Positions 1-12,900 of a stretch of 64,000 bases of DNA are shown here, one piece after another. Source of the DNA: Gautieria morchelliformis (lineage: Eukaryota > Basidiomycota > Agaricomycetes > Gomphales > Gomphaceae); contig WHVA01000362.1 of assembly GCA_015179125.1 (NCBI GenBank), positions 54,991 through 118,990 of the forward strand, written 5' to 3'. A program made the position numbers and the translations under genes. A model generated the notes under the pieces. The model saw only the letters and a program-made list of their open reading frames with translations. It had not been told where the DNA came from and did not search any database. Position 1 is the stretch's first letter. Each line of letters starts with the position of its first letter.

Positions 1-2
1 CA

Positions 3-3000
3 ACACGATTTAACGAGTCTGCTGAACAGGAAGACTTGAACTCTGCCATTTCTCTTTATCGAGAGGCACTCCACCTGCTCCCTGCACCGCATCCTGGCCG
101 ATCTTCCTTCCTCAACGACATCGCAAATGCGCTCTCGACTCGGTTTGAGCAGTCCGGTCGACACGAAGACCTGGAGGAGGCCATTTCATTGAATCGAGAA
201 GCACTCGGGCTGTTACCTGCACGGCATCCTCTCCGATCCTCCTCCCTCAACAACATCGCAAATGCGCTCAGTACACGGTTTGAGCAGTCCGGTCGACACG
301 AAGACCTGGAGGAGGCGATTTCATTGCATCGAGAAGCACTCGAGCTGCGACCTGCACCGCATCCTGATCGAACCACCTCCCTCAACAACGTCGCAACTGC
401 GCTCCTGACATGGTTTGAGCAGTCCGGTCGACACGAAGACCTGGAGGAGGCGATTTCATTGCATCGAGAAGCACTCGAGCTGCTCCCTGCACCGCATCCT
501 CTCCGATCCTCCTCCCTCAACAACATCGCAGATGCGCTCTTGACACGGTTTGAACAGTCCGGTCAACACGAAGACCTGGAGGAGGCGATTTCATTGCATC
601 GAGAAGCACTCGAGCTGCTCCCTGCACCGCATCCTCTCCGATCCTCCTCCCTCAACAACATCGCAGATGCGCTCTTGACACGGTTTGAACAGTCCGGTCA
701 ACACGAAGGCCTGGAGGAGGCGATTTCACTTCATCGAGAAGCACTCGAGCTGCGACCTGCACCGCATCCTCTCCGATCCTCCTCCCTGAACAACATCGCA
801 GATGCGCTCTTGACACGGTTTGAGCAGTCCGGTCGACACGAAGACCTGGAGGCGGCGATTTCACTTCATCGAGAAGCACTCGAGCTGCGACCTGCACCGC
901 ATCCCGATCGATCCTCCTCCCTGAACAACATCGCAAATGCGCTCATTACACGGTTTGACCAATCCGGTCGACACGAAGACCTGGAGGAAGCGATTTCATT
1001 GCATCAAGAAGCACTCCGGCTGCGACCTGCACCGCATCCTGATCGATCCACCTCCCTCAACAACATCGCAACTGCGCTCTTGACACGGTTTAAGCGGTCC
1101 GGTCAGCATGAAGACCTGGAGGAGGCGATTTCTTTGCATCGAGAAGCACTCGAGCTGTTCCCTGCACCGCATCCTGATCGATCCTCCTCCCTCAACAACA
1201 TCGCAAATGCGCTCAGTACACGGTTTGAGCAGTCCGGTCGACACGAAGACCTGGAGGAGGCGATTTCATTGCATCGAGAAGCACTCGAGCTGCGACCTGC
1301 ACGGCATTCTGATCGATCCTCCTTCCTCAACAACATCGCATCTTCGCTCAGGACACGGTTTGAGCAGTCCGGTCGACACGAAGACCTGGAGGAGGCGATT
1401 TCATTGCATCGAGAAGCACTCGAGCTGCGACCTGCACCGCATCCTGATCGATCCTCCTCTCTCAACAACATCGCAAATGCGCTCTGGACACGGTTTGAGC
1501 AGTCCGGTCGACACGAAGACCTGGAGGAGGCGATTTCGTTGCATCGAGAAGCACTCGAGCTGCTCCCTGCACCGCATCCTCTCCGATCCTCCTCCATTAA
1601 CAACATCGCAGCTGCGCTCAGTACACGGTTTGAGCAGTCCGGTCGACACGAAGACCTGGAGGAGGCGATTTCATTGCATCGAGAAGCACTCGAGCTGCTC
1701 CCTGCACCGCATCCTCTCCGATCCCCCTCCATTAACAACATCGCAGCTGCGCTGTTGATACGGTTTGAGCAGTCCGGTCGACACGAAGACCTGGAGGAGG
1801 CGATCTCATTGCATCGAGAAGCACTCGAGCTGCGACCTGCACCGCATCCTGATCGATCCATCTCCCTCAACAACGTGGCAAATGCGCTCTGGACACGGTT
1901 TGAGCAGTCCGGTCGACACGAAGACCTGGAGGAGGCGATTTCATTGCATCGAGAAGCACTCGGGCTGCGACCTGCACCGCATCCTGATCGATCCTCCTCC
2001 CTCAACGACATCGCAACTGCGCTCAGGACACGGTTTGAGCAGTCCGGTCGACACGAAGACCTGGAGGAAGCGATTTCATTGCATCGAGAAGCACTCGGGC
2101 TGCGACCTGCACCGCATCCTGATCGATCCACCTCCCTCAACAACATCGCAAATGCGCTCTGGACACGGTTTGAGCAGTCCGGTCAACACGAAGACCTGCA
2201 GGAGGCGATTTTATTCTTTCAAGATGCACTAAGTTTACTTGCGGCTGGTCATCCCTCAACCTGCGTATTCTCATTAAACCTCGGGAATATGTTTATGACG
2301 GCATACACCCATTCCAATGACCCAGGAGATCTCCAAAGTGCCATGGATGTTTTTCGGAAAGCAGTGGCATGTGAAACCGCCCCCGCATCTCAACGCTTTC
2401 ATGCAGCCAGGGCGTGGGCAACTCATGCAGATTCTAGTCATCATTCGGCTTTGGACGCATTTCAAGCTGCAATCGAGCTTCTACCCCGTCTGGCCATGCT
2501 AAGCCTGGATTTGTCTTCACGCCAGCAAGCCTTGACATCCGGCACTGACGGCTTGGCTCGTGCGGCTGCTGTTTGTGCTATTGAATCGGGTCAGCTCGAG
2601 AGAGCAGTTGAGTTACTCGAAGAAGGCCGTGCAGTATTTTGGTCGCAGGCCCTGCAGCTTCGTACGCCGATGACTGACCTTCGTAAAGTAGCACCAGGGC
2701 TTGAGGGAACACTAAGAGACACTTCACTCGCGCTTGAACAGGGCTCGCTTCGGGATGTGTCACGGGACATGTCCGCTAACTCACAGCAAAGGGTTGCAAT
2801 GGAGCGCGAGGCAGTTCGGTTACGTCGTCTCAACGACAAATGGCTGGCAACTCTGGAAGAGGTGCGCCAGTTGAAAGGCTTTGAGGATTTCTTGCGCCCA
2901 TGACGAATCTCCACACTGTTGGGTGCAGTAGTTGATGCACCGGTGGTCATCCTCAATGCAAGCAAAGGTGGCTGCGCTGCCTTAATATTGACATCATTGA

Positions 3001-4190
3001 ATGGTGTCCAGCATGTGCCTCTGGCACTGACTTTTGCTGATGTGACTGTACTCATGGATCTCATGCAAATTGCCACTGCGCCAGGCCACTGAGACCTGAC
3101 CCGTTCTGCATCTATTCGGGCGCATGTTGATGCCCTTCTTCAACAGAGTCTGTCTCCTACTACTCTACAGCTAATGAGGCAGAGTTTGGAGAGCCGAGAC
3201 ATGACACGAGTCCAAACTAATCATGAATATAACGACTTCCAAATGATCTTGGCTGTGCTGTGGCAGTCAGTGGTAAGACATGTTTTTCACTCTCTTGGTT
3301 TAGAGGTCTGTGTCATCTCACCACTGTTTCCCTATACTTGAGTTCATCCTTATTTGCGGAAATCTGATACACCACCCAACTTGTAGTGGTGCCCCACTGG
3401 GCCTTTCACTTTCCTTCCAATGCATGCAGCAGGGATGTACAATGCTGGGGAGCCGCAGTGTGTTTCTGACTATGTGGTTTCATCATACACTCCGACCATC
3501 ACCGCACTTCTCAGTGATGTGCCCATTCCTGACCCCTTCAAGGTGATGGTAGTCATTGAACCCAACACACCTGGCCAAAGTGGGCTTTCATATACCGTTG
3601 ACGAGCTGCAAAGGATAGAGAGCCATGTGCCAGAGAAGGATTTGATTAAGTTCCAGTCTGCAAATGTGGAAGAGGTTGTTTCGCACCTCCTCACCACATC
3701 CATTGCCCACTTTGCATGCCACGGGCAACAACATCCAGAGAATCCGCTTGAGAGCGCCCTGGTGCTTCATGATGGCCCACTGAAGTGTCTCAAATAATGC
3801 AGCAGCCCACACCTAATGCAAGGCTGGCTTTCCTTGGTGCATGCCAGACTGCCATGGGTGATAAGACTCTTCCCGATGAAGCGATCCATCTTGCATCAAC
3901 ACTGTTGTTTGCTGGTTTTCAAGGAGTTGTTGCAACCATGTGGTGGGTAGGCCTGATTAGTCCTTATGCAGTGTCTGATTGTTTCTAGGTCTATTTCTGA
4001 TGAGGATGGTCCAAAGGTTGCAGATGCATTCTATGAATACCTCTATAGAAAGAAGCCATCTGCCATTGCAGGCATGTTTCAACCCGATACCAGAGAGGCT
4101 GCCCGAGCCCTCTATGTTGCCATTGACAAGTTGCGTTCTGAGGGGGTCTCATTCAAACGTTGGGTTCCGTTTATTCATATGGGGAGGTGA
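3..4190 (+). pseudogene. TPR-CHAT protein gene, 5' end outside window, decayed
   Basis: The reading frame is open from base 3, so the true start lies left of the window. It encodes 16 near-identical 45-residue TPR units (bases 36-2195; core EDLEEAISLHREAL), one divergent unit, then a CHAT (caspase-like) domain. The CHAT dyad is visible: His in HFACHG near 3708-3725 and Cys in GACQTA near 3836-3853. Introns are inferred at 3306-3386 and 3943-3988 from GT/AG ends and protein continuity. Damage: in-frame TGA at 2901 and 3090, and loss of one G near 3786 (LKVSQIM expected). TPR-CHAT proteins are abundant in agaricomycetes and their CHAT domain belongs to the C14 peptidase group; the substrate here is unknown. 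The C-terminus (RWVPFIHMGR) is complete. If either TGA is a sequencing error the gene could still be partly functional, but three lesions argue for a pseudogene. Confidence 0.85.
36..2195 (+). repeat. Coding tandem array, 16 x 135 bp
   Basis: Sixteen head-to-tail 135-bp units inside the TPR-CHAT gene. Most of each unit is identical at the DNA level, including silent sites. Changes cluster at a few codons: Leu/Arg before PAPHP, Leu/Asp after PHP, the residue after NNIA, and Ser/Leu/Trp/Arg before TRFEQSG. This indicates recent expansion or gene-conversion homogenisation. Confidence 0.95.
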
Positions 4191-4908
4191 GGCAGAAAGG
4201 GGTGGATATGAATGCAACTGTGTGCCTTCCTGTTGTCATGCGTGGTGGCATGGAATTTAGCACTGTACAGTGTACTATCACTGAGCAGGTGGTGGGTTTC
4301 CTCAATTTTTTAATATATAATTCAATTCTTGAAATTTTTTCTAAAACAATTGTGAGGATCATGAATTACATGTGACTTATATGACTACACAATTTTTATT
4401 ACCAAACAAGTTAGAGTTTGTGTTGCCAGATACAGCTGATGCCTGAGACCAGGATGTGGATCAGGATGCCAGTGTTCTTAGGTCTGTAAATATGCATATT
4501 TACCCACATTGCCCTTGAGGCAATGCATAATACTAGTATGTGTGGGAACTGTCTTTGCTAAGAGAAAATATCTTGAAAAAAGGATTAAAACAATTAAAAC
4601 TTGTTTTTCCTTGCCTATAGTGGCAAATCCATGCAGCTATTGTGGGGAAACAGCAGTTCAAATATCCTTTGAATTTCCTCCTATTTTTTTGCCAGTTAAT
4701 TCGGCTTCCCTGGCTCAAAAGTACTTTATTCTGTCAGACAGAGCTATGAACTCAGTGTGTCCACAACTCTGTTCATGGCTGTTCAATTTCAAACTCCGAC
4801 AAGAGCAATAACCACAAATTTGCAGGCACTCAAGCACCTACAACTCCGGCACTCTGGTTCACTCAAACTCAGCCACAGTACATCTATAAGGGCAGCCTAG
4901 GCAGACAC

Positions 4909-5040
4909 TCTAAGGGCAACCCTAGCTAGCTGTGGAGATCACACTACCAACAACTGACAGAGGGGAAATCCAAAGAGAAAAATCTAAGGGCCCCAACTCC
5001 CAGCAAGCCTGTACTATATTATGCTTGTCTGCAGCCAGGG
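4909..5040 (-). repeat. Relic of C-family Gypsy LTR
   Basis: Matches the outer end of the C-family LTR at 52270-52470: both share taagggcaaccct, then tggagatcacactacca, then ggggaaatccaaagagaaaa, then the stretch ending gcagccaggg. The spacer between the two GGGGAAATCC modules is missing here. The sequence is clearly older than the other LTR copies in the window. Confidence 0.7.
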
Positions 5041-5206
5041 CGATTATTGTCATGATCTATTTATTCTGGTTCAAACAACCATCGTTTAGGTTTATTATCC
5101 TCTGACATATGCATTCATTTGGTTCGCCACACAACCTGTGCACTGAACCCATTCACTCCATGCATCCAGCTTCGATTCCTCAATTGCATACACTCAAGCG
5201 GTGAAC

Positions 5207-5308
5207 TGGCGAAGGGGGATCCAAAGTAAGATAGAGAACTATATACACGACACAGACATATGGCGAAGGGGGATCCAAATAGAAAACTCTAAGGAACCCC
5301 TTCGCCAC
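5207..5308 (-). repeat. Diverged LTR-like module
   Basis: A direct repeat ggcgaagggggatccaaa occurs at 5208-5225 and 5262-5279, with an inverted echo (ccccttcgcca) at about 5297-5307. The order of motifs (module, AT-rich TATA-like spacer, module, then aactctaagga) parallels the duplicated module of the C-family LTR, so this is probably a more diverged relative. Confidence 0.4.
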
Positions 5309-5509
5309 CTAGCTATGACTATAAGTAAGCTCGCGCATGCTAGCCCGATCACCAAATGCCCAAGTTACATAAGCAATCACGCCAGCGATAACAGGGATGG
5401 ACAGATAAGGAAAGAATGTTGTTGGAAGGGGCCAGAACAGGAAGGGAAATAAACGGAACACAGGACAGAAGGATGCCAAAGGCTAGGAGAGGCTCGGAGG
5501 CCACATGTT

Positions 5510-5612
5510 GCAATAATGCACACATCATGGTAACGTGCAAGTGGCGATAATGCACATGGCGATAATGCACACTGTGATAATGTGCATTGTGATAATGCAT
5601 ATCGCGATAAAC
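5510..5612. repeat. About 15-bp satellite, roughly six units
   Basis: Imperfect tandem copies of a unit like cgataatgcacatgg. The units are contiguous with no spacers, so this is not a CRISPR-like array. Confidence 0.75.
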
Positions 5613-6283
5613 CAGTGTGTGATTGGGGTTCCCCTGACAACATCCTTGGCAGCTTACACAAGCCTGTGCACTTAAATATAGTTCAAACCTAGCAGGCACA
5701 TGACTTGCATCATAGCAACCATGGCTGTGCAAACCATGGCTATGCAAGGCTGCATATAAAGCCACACAAAGATGTACAAAGCCACAGCTAGGGTACAGAC
5801 TTAGCCAAGCCTATTCACTGAGTTACTCACCTCCAGTAGACCTATTGCCCTTCATCAATTCCTTATGATGGAGACCCGGTGCCTGTCACAAATAGGTAGA
5901 AGAGGATCTGGAATGTGATGATGATCCTTACCCAGCATTTGAATCAGTGTGATTATCAGCACACCCCATAACTTCTGTAGATGTCAAAGTCAGGATTGGA
6001 TTTGTTTGGAACAATTTTGGTAAGTGCCGTACTCATCTTGTGTTATCATAATGTTCATGAATCAAGGCTCACCATAACATGGTTTCATCATTGGTGTATG
6101 TGGTACAGGTGGAATGCTGTTGATCTGTGGAAATTACTGAAGAAAATACCAAGCAATCATGGTGCATGACTGCAATCAAACAATATGACTTATACTGAGA
6201 GAAGGCAGCTGTGTTGGTAGTGCATTGGTAGTGCACCTGAGGCCAAAGCTGAGAGCCAAGTGTCTGGGGCCAATGAAGGAAGC

Positions 6284-6499
6284 TGTAAAGATGTTGATCT
6301 TTAGGCCTTGTATCACAAGGGCACTGCAGAACTTGACCAAATAGTGGTATTCTGAATGCTACGTAGTGACAGTGTAAGGGTAAGATGTGATGGGAACCGT
6401 TCACCGGTTCCCACGCATAAACTATACAGTGGGTCCCTAAGGGGCCCACTGGGATTATGTAATAACTAGTATACATGTATGATACATAGGTTATTTACA
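6284..6499 (-). repeat. A/E-family LTR, reverse orientation
   Basis: A 216-bp LTR read on the minus strand (TGTAAATAACC to ATCTTTACA), homologous to the LTRs of A and E. The adjoining bases 6500-6553 are the 3' end of a minus-strand element: a polypurine tract (agggggaggg on the minus strand) and the final codons of ORF3. The rest of that element is absent because element A begins at 6554. Confidence 0.85.
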
Positions 6500-6553
6500 C
6501 CCTCCCCCTCTATAGACAACTATAGGGGACCAACTAGGATTCATAGAGGTCAT

Positions 6554-6765
6554 TGTAAATAACCTATGTATCTACATGTACACTAGTTATTACCTAATCC
6601 CAGTGGGCCCCTTAGGGACCCACTGTATAGTTTATGCATGGGAACCGGCCAGCGGTTCCCATTGCATCTTACCCTTATACTGTCACTACGTAGCATCAGA
6701 ATACCACACCTTGGTCAAGTTCTGTGTGCCCTTGTGACTCAAGGCATAAGATAGATATCTTTACA
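6554..6765 (+). repeat. 5' LTR of element A
   Basis: Runs from TGTAAATAACC to TCTTTACA. It contains two hairpins conserved in all five LTRs of this family: CAGTGGG...CCCACTG and GGGAACCG...CGGTTCCC. The leader that follows (6766-6903) carries no obvious tRNA 3'-end primer site. Confidence 0.9.
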
Positions 6766-6903
6766 CCTTTTTGAACTATCCTGCGGTTGATCGCCACGCG
6801 ACCAACCGATTGTGGATTTGAAGCAATCTTGAAAAAGATCGCTGCGTCGACGACTAAACATCGTTGAGACCCTCCAGTAGACCTTCTACTGTCGGCTGCG
6901 AGC

Positions 6904-9900
6904 ATGATGATCCCACGCAGTCGAAGACGGACACAAGTGATGAGCTCAAGGTCCACGCCCCAGGCGCAGCCCAGCGACACGACGGCTGACGCTACCCTGG
7001 ACCAAGAGTCCAGGACGATAGAAGACGGAGAGATCGTAGATCTCACCGCCCTTTCCCCCCCAGTAGAGGACGAGGAAAACGCCGACCACGTCTCGTCGAG
7101 CGTGGCCGAGGAAGAGACGACGCCGGGCAACGAGCCGGCGCCGCCCCTCCATTCATCTCTGCCCAGAGACAAAGGCAAGGGAAGAGAAGTCAGACGGTAG
7201 AGCAACAACGTCGAGGCGGGCACAAAGCCACGACTCAAACCGATGCTCACGAAGTAGAGCGACGATGATCATCCCTGAAGGGGGATGACGACAAAAAAGA
7301 CGAGCCCCAGATGATGGTCAGGGCTCGGAATACTCGAGCTCCAGTCGCAAGAGCTCGAGGGCTCACGCCATCGACCACGAGACGGCAGAGGCCCTGAATA
7401 AAAAGGTGCAGGCTGCGCTGCACCGAAGCACGCTGACGCGCCACAAGCACGACCAGCTGGCATCGCAGCTCGACAACGCTGCCGCCGCCCTAATGGGAAT
7501 CGGCAAGGAACTCCACCAGGCGGAGGAGATCAGGCTGCAAGACGCAGCCATGCTGGAGGACGTCCAGAAAGCCCTCCGCCCACGCGGAGAACGCGACACA
7601 ACTCGTCCGGGCTCGCGACAGTCTGCAGCCAACGAACGCAGTAACGACACGAAGACCCACGCCGAGAGGAGCGGGACAAGCAGCAAATGCCGCCGCCAGC
7701 CGTCCCGGTTGAACAGGACGTAAGGTTCGGGAACAAACCTCAGGAGCAATCGGCTGCCCCAATGGACAGCCGCAAGGCGATCCAACAGATCGTTAGGGAA
7801 CAGGTCGCCTCAGAGCCTGACTCTGAAACGACGACCGAGAGCTTAGAGCTCGAAGTCGCACACTGGCAGCGTAAAGAAGCCGCAGCCACGCGCCGCCATA
7901 CGTGGGCACTCGAGCTCCTAGCGAAGAATGTGGAAGAGACAGTGGCCCAGAGCCACACCACTCAGCTGCCCGATGAGCAGCTCACACAGGCCATACAGGA
8001 CGCACGGCAGGCACGCGCAGCCTACAACAGCAGGCTGCGGATCCGCAACGCGGGACTGACCGGGGACACCAGGCACAAAACGCCCCCGGACCCGAGAGCA
8101 CGGAATGCTCCCGATCCCTATCCGGGCCTGGGGCCCGTCAGGGCATACAACGGCCTGCCCCGCGCGGCGTCACAGCCGCGCGAGTGATCCATGGCCCCAA
8201 CGGAAGGCCAGGGAATCCCTGACCAAGCCGACGTCGTACAGACGGAGCCGTACGACGGGATCACACGGATGATCCGCGTGGCGTTAGCAGACGCCGCGGA
8301 CACAGACCCAGAGAAGTCTGTGCTGGCAAAGGCCGGCGTGAAATTGGCTCACCCCGAGCCATACGCCGGGGGATCTGACCTCGAAGAGTTCGAGATCTTT
8401 GTGGTAGCCATCCTATGATGGCTGAAAATGAATTGCCTCCTAGGGCCAACCAGCATAGACATGCAGGTCGGCTACGTGGGCACCCGCCTCACCGGCGAAG
8501 CCCAGGAGTGGTTCCTTCGAAACGTAGAACGCTTCGATCGCCAGGTCCGCAGCTGGACGCTGGAAACTGTGATGCAAGGCCTTCAGAAAAGGTTCCTGCA
8601 CACACTGACGTACCTTCACGCATTGAATAAATTTGACGCGGTCATGCAGGGCATGAAAACCGTTCAGGAGATGCTGAACGAGCTCACGAAATACGCAGCA
8701 CGTATGATACAGCCGCCAGACGATTACACGTTCCAGAGACGGTTCGTGTTGGCGCTGTGCGAAACACTGCGCAACGAAGTCCTCAAAAAGGGCTACAATG
8801 CCGAGAGCAGCTCAATAGAGCAACTCTTTGAGACGGCCTGAATGATCGAGGAGGCATCCCGATACAACATGGGGATGCGCCGCGCAGAAAGTGCAGCAGC
8901 AACGGCAAGCGCTGCCCGGCTCACAGGGAGCAAGCCGGTGACACAAACGGGCCCAACCAGGCCCAGCCTGTTCTCAAGGAGCGGAACAGGACAACGGCTG
9001 CCGCCCCCACGCCCAGCACAAGCTGGACGCCCACCTGAAGCTAAACAGCCTCAAGCGTCAGGGTCGTCCCCGCGACCTGCACAACCGGTGAAAGCGTTGG
9101 GCCGACCTAACGATCGGCCCAGCGGCGGCCAAAGCAGCACCACGTGCTTCGAATGCGGCCAACCTGGCCACAAGAGGGCGGAATGCCCCTGGCTTAAGTC
9201 CAGTATTAGGACGGCGGCCGCGAGGCACGAGGAGGAGACCGAAGACCCGGATATGGATCTCGGTCAAAATTCTCTCCATCAAATTGATGAAGAGGGGGAG
9301 GGTGATCCCCAACCCAATGACACTCCGGACAACAGAGACGCGCCCGCTGAAGAGTGGGACCCACAGCCGTCCCAATACTATGAATGGGACGAGGAGGTGG
9401 AAGACACCACCTACAGGTCCAGCGCGATCAGATTCGCGCTGGAGGACGAAACCGCCATGAAAGTCATGGTGGCACGCACGTCGGTTACGCCAGACAAGGC
9501 ATCTGAGCCGGTGTATCACCACCGAAGCAAGCACAGGACGCGGCCAACGTGCCCACGCAGTGAGAACCGTACCCTATCGGGGTACTGGGAGATAAACGGT
9601 GTAAAAGCCCACTGCTTGCTGGATAGCGGCAGCGAAGGGGTATTGCTATCCCCTGAATTCACGTGAGCTACAGGGATGAAGACATTCTCCCTGGAGCAGC
9701 CAATTGCACTGCAGCTAGCCTGCATAGGCAGCCGTTCCACAATCAATTATGGAACGAACACGACCATCAAATTTGGTCGTGAGACATACGACGAATATTA
9801 TGATGCTATCTTAGGGACACCGTTCCTGAGGAGATTCGGCATAACCCTGGACTTCTCGAGCCCAGGGACGATCCGCAAGGGGAACGAAGTGATCCCCACG

Positions 9901-9999
9901 GGCAAGGTCTCGTTCAACGACGATGGATCGACGAACGGGGACAAGGGGCCACGGGTAAGCAGGATCACCCGGGCACCGAAGCCTAACCTGGCTCATTGA
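6904..9999 (+). pseudogene. Element A gag-protease region, decayed
   Basis: The start is ATGATGATCCC at 6904, shared with E. The product is a roughly 650-residue Gag with a long disordered, acidic and basic N-terminal half, a retrotransposon-gag core (motif RLTGEAQEWFLRNVERFD near 8485), a CCHC knuckle (CFECGQPGHKRAEC, about 9148-9189) and a DSG-type protease (LLDSGSEGVLL, near 9616). An indel near 7195 relative to E breaks the frame; from 7687 on everything is in one frame, interrupted only by TGA (8185, 8416, 8839, 9664, 9997). E has CGA at 8185, 8416 and 9664. The TGA at 9997 is shared with E. Confidence 0.88.
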
Positions 10000-12900
10000 A
10001 GCCAGGAGGACGAGTCGCGGGACGACTCATCCTTGAGCTCACCCTACAACCGTAGGGAGAGACACTCTCACCTGACGGTGAAAGCGATGGGGAAGAGGAA
10101 AATGATTCCACGTGCCGCGGGACCTAATAGATGCACACAGCGCCTAATGGCTTCTAAGCCAACCACCACCATCATCCTCATGGATGATGACCTTCCTCGC
10201 CTCCGCGAGGAATGGATGGAATGAATCACTGACTTAGTCAGTGGAATTCCATTAGAACTCCCGCCACTACGGGAGATCAATCATGAGATCAACCTCATTG
10301 ATCCCAACAAGCACATGCGGTATCGACTACCGAAATGCCCCGAACACTTCCGAGAGGAACTGTCAGCTAAGATAGAATGATACACCACTGCAAAGTGGTG
10401 GATTCTGGCAGTCGCGCAGCAGGCCGTGCCCATGCTGTGTGTGCCGAAGAAGAACGGTACATTGCGAACCGTCTTCGATCTGTGCCAGCAGAACGAGAAC
10501 ACGGTGAAGGACATCACGCCTTTCCTCGATCAGGATATCATCCGCAGCGATATGGCACGCTGTCGGTATGGAACGAAACTCGATATGTCGGAAGCATACG
10601 AGCAGATCCGGATCCATTCGGATCACGTAGCAAAGACTGCCTTTGCCATGATCCTTGGCACATTTAGGAGCCAGGTGATACAGATGGGAGACTGTAACAC
10701 CCCATCTACATTCCAACGGCTTATGACAGCCATTTTCTGCGACTGCATAGGTCACTTCGTCCATGTATACATGGACGACATCTTCATATTCTCGCTCTCA
10801 ATACAAGAGCATGAAGAGCATCTGTACATCGTCTTTGACAGACTGAGGAAGAATCACCTCTTTCTGAGCAAGAAAAAGGTGGACCTCTATTCCATCCGAA
10901 TGGAGTGTCTCGGCCATATGATTGATGGCCGAGGGGTACATGCCGACGAGGACAAGATGCAACACATCCGCGAGTGGCGCAGGCCACGGACGTTCAACGA
11001 CGTCCAGCGTTTCCTCGGGCTGGTACAGTATCTGGCACACTACATGCCAGATGTTAGCGCATATACCACCCTGCTATCGGGTTGTGCGCGTAATAACCGT
11101 CCATTCGAATGGACTCCACTATTAGACAAATGCTGGCAAAGCATTAAGGCGCTGGCCTGTAAGGCCCTGATCCTGCGTCCAGTAGACGCAAGGTGCCCAG
11201 AGCCGATCTGGGTGATCACCAACGGGTCAAAAGCCGGTGTCGGTGCGGTCTACGGCCAAGGTCCTGACTGGAAAACCTGTCGGCCTGCTGGCTTCTTGTC
11301 AAAGAAGTTCAGCGTTGCTCAGCAACACTATCGGACTCACAAGCACAAGACGATCGCGGTGCTCGAGGCTCTCATGAAATGGGAGGACAAACTGCTAGGG
11401 CGAAGGTTCACCCTCGTCACAGACCACAAAGGGCTCGAGTACTTCAAGACCCAGAAGAGCCTGTCTGACCGCCAGGTCAGATGGTGGGAGTTTCTCTCCT
11501 GGTTCAATTTCAACACCGTACATGTTGACGGTGTGGAGAACAAGGTAGCGGACTGCCTGTCACGCTACTATGAGAACGACACGAGTGATGACAATCACCC
11601 AGACCGCGTCTTCGTGAATGCAGACGCGCGTTTAGACCTGGACGGTGAACTATTGCCCACCGACCGGTATATCGAGCTGCGAACAGCAGCGACGAGGCGT
11701 TCTAAACGCCTCGCTGAGAAGACAGAGGCGAGAATAATGGAATCCGCCGCACTAAACGAGGGCTCACCAAAGCCCGCGAACGTCGCCGCGTCACGCGACG
11801 ACGACGACGATGACGTCAGAGTTATCGCCGCAGGAAATGATGGCACACCCCTGCGCCGAATCGTCAAGCAGGGCGTAGACCTGTCTAAGGTCCTACGAGA
11901 CGCATACCACAAGGATGCCATGTTCTCAAAGATCATGGCGCACCCGGACGCGCACCCGAGATTCGGGATCCAGGACAGGCTGATATGGACTAAAAACCAG
12001 CTCAAAAGGGACGTCATTGCCGTCCCCCACTCTGTTCTCCAAGGGGGAAGGAGACTGATCAAAATCATCATCGATCGGGCACATCAGATAGTCAGTCATT
12101 ACGGCCATCTGAAGACTTCAAACTACGTCCGAAGGTCATATTGGTGGCCGGGCATGAGCCCAGACATAGAATCATTCTGCACATCATGCGTGAGGTGTCA
12201 GATGACGAAAACCGGACCACAACGGCCCAAAGGCCTACTACACAGCCTACCCATTCCAGATAGGCCGTGGCAGTCGATTGGCATCGACTTCATGGGGCCC
12301 CTGCCCAAATCCAACGACTGTGACTACCTGATGGTAGTCATCGACCGACTAACGTCGCTTGTACACCTTGTACCAACCACGACGAGCGTGTTAGCCAAGG
12401 GGGTAGCCTGGCTGTTCCTGAAGGAGATCGTTCGACTCCATGGAGTTCCCGACTCCATCGTCTCGGATAGAGACTTGAAGTTCACGTTGATCTTCTGGCA
12501 TGAACTACAGCGACTCATGGGGACTAAACTCCTCATGTCAACTGCCTTCCATCCCCAAACGGATGGAGCCACCGAGCGGGCAAACCGCTCGATTGGTCAG
12601 ATATTGCGCGCGGTCGTCAGAGACGATCAAACGGATTGGGCATTGAAATGCCCGATGGTTGAGGTCGCCCTTGTTGGAAACTTGGGGTTGTGGCAGGGAA
12701 GGTTCGGTAGAGTTCTTAGAAAGCTAGAATCAAATATACTCTCTCAGTGAATTTATTGTCACTGTTATATTAATACAATACCTAGAATCAAATATACTAC
12801 ATGATTTTCAGTCAACATGTTATGAAAATATAAAGAACACTACTCACCTCTCTCAGTGAATTTATTGTCACTGAGAGAGGAGCACTATCCTGTCTCAGAA

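Larger units (their letters stand above)
4191..6283. other. Non-coding stretch with degenerate LTR relics
   Basis: I see no gene here. It is AT-rich up to about 4850. It then holds two pieces resembling the C-family LTR (4909-5040 and 5207-5308), a short satellite (5510-5612) and a duplicated catggctgtgcaa-like motif near 5719-5745. The open frames present are short and show no recognisable domain. Confidence 0.6.

Noticed and set aside
36-2195. Regular 135-bp repeats could be taken for a CRISPR or satellite array, and several long antisense frames run through them.
   Set aside because: The repeats encode 45-residue TPR units in one open frame with no spacers; the antisense frames are by-products of the periodicity.
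5510-5612. Possible CRISPR-like array.
   Set aside because: Contiguous degenerate 15-bp units without unique spacers; eukaryotic context.
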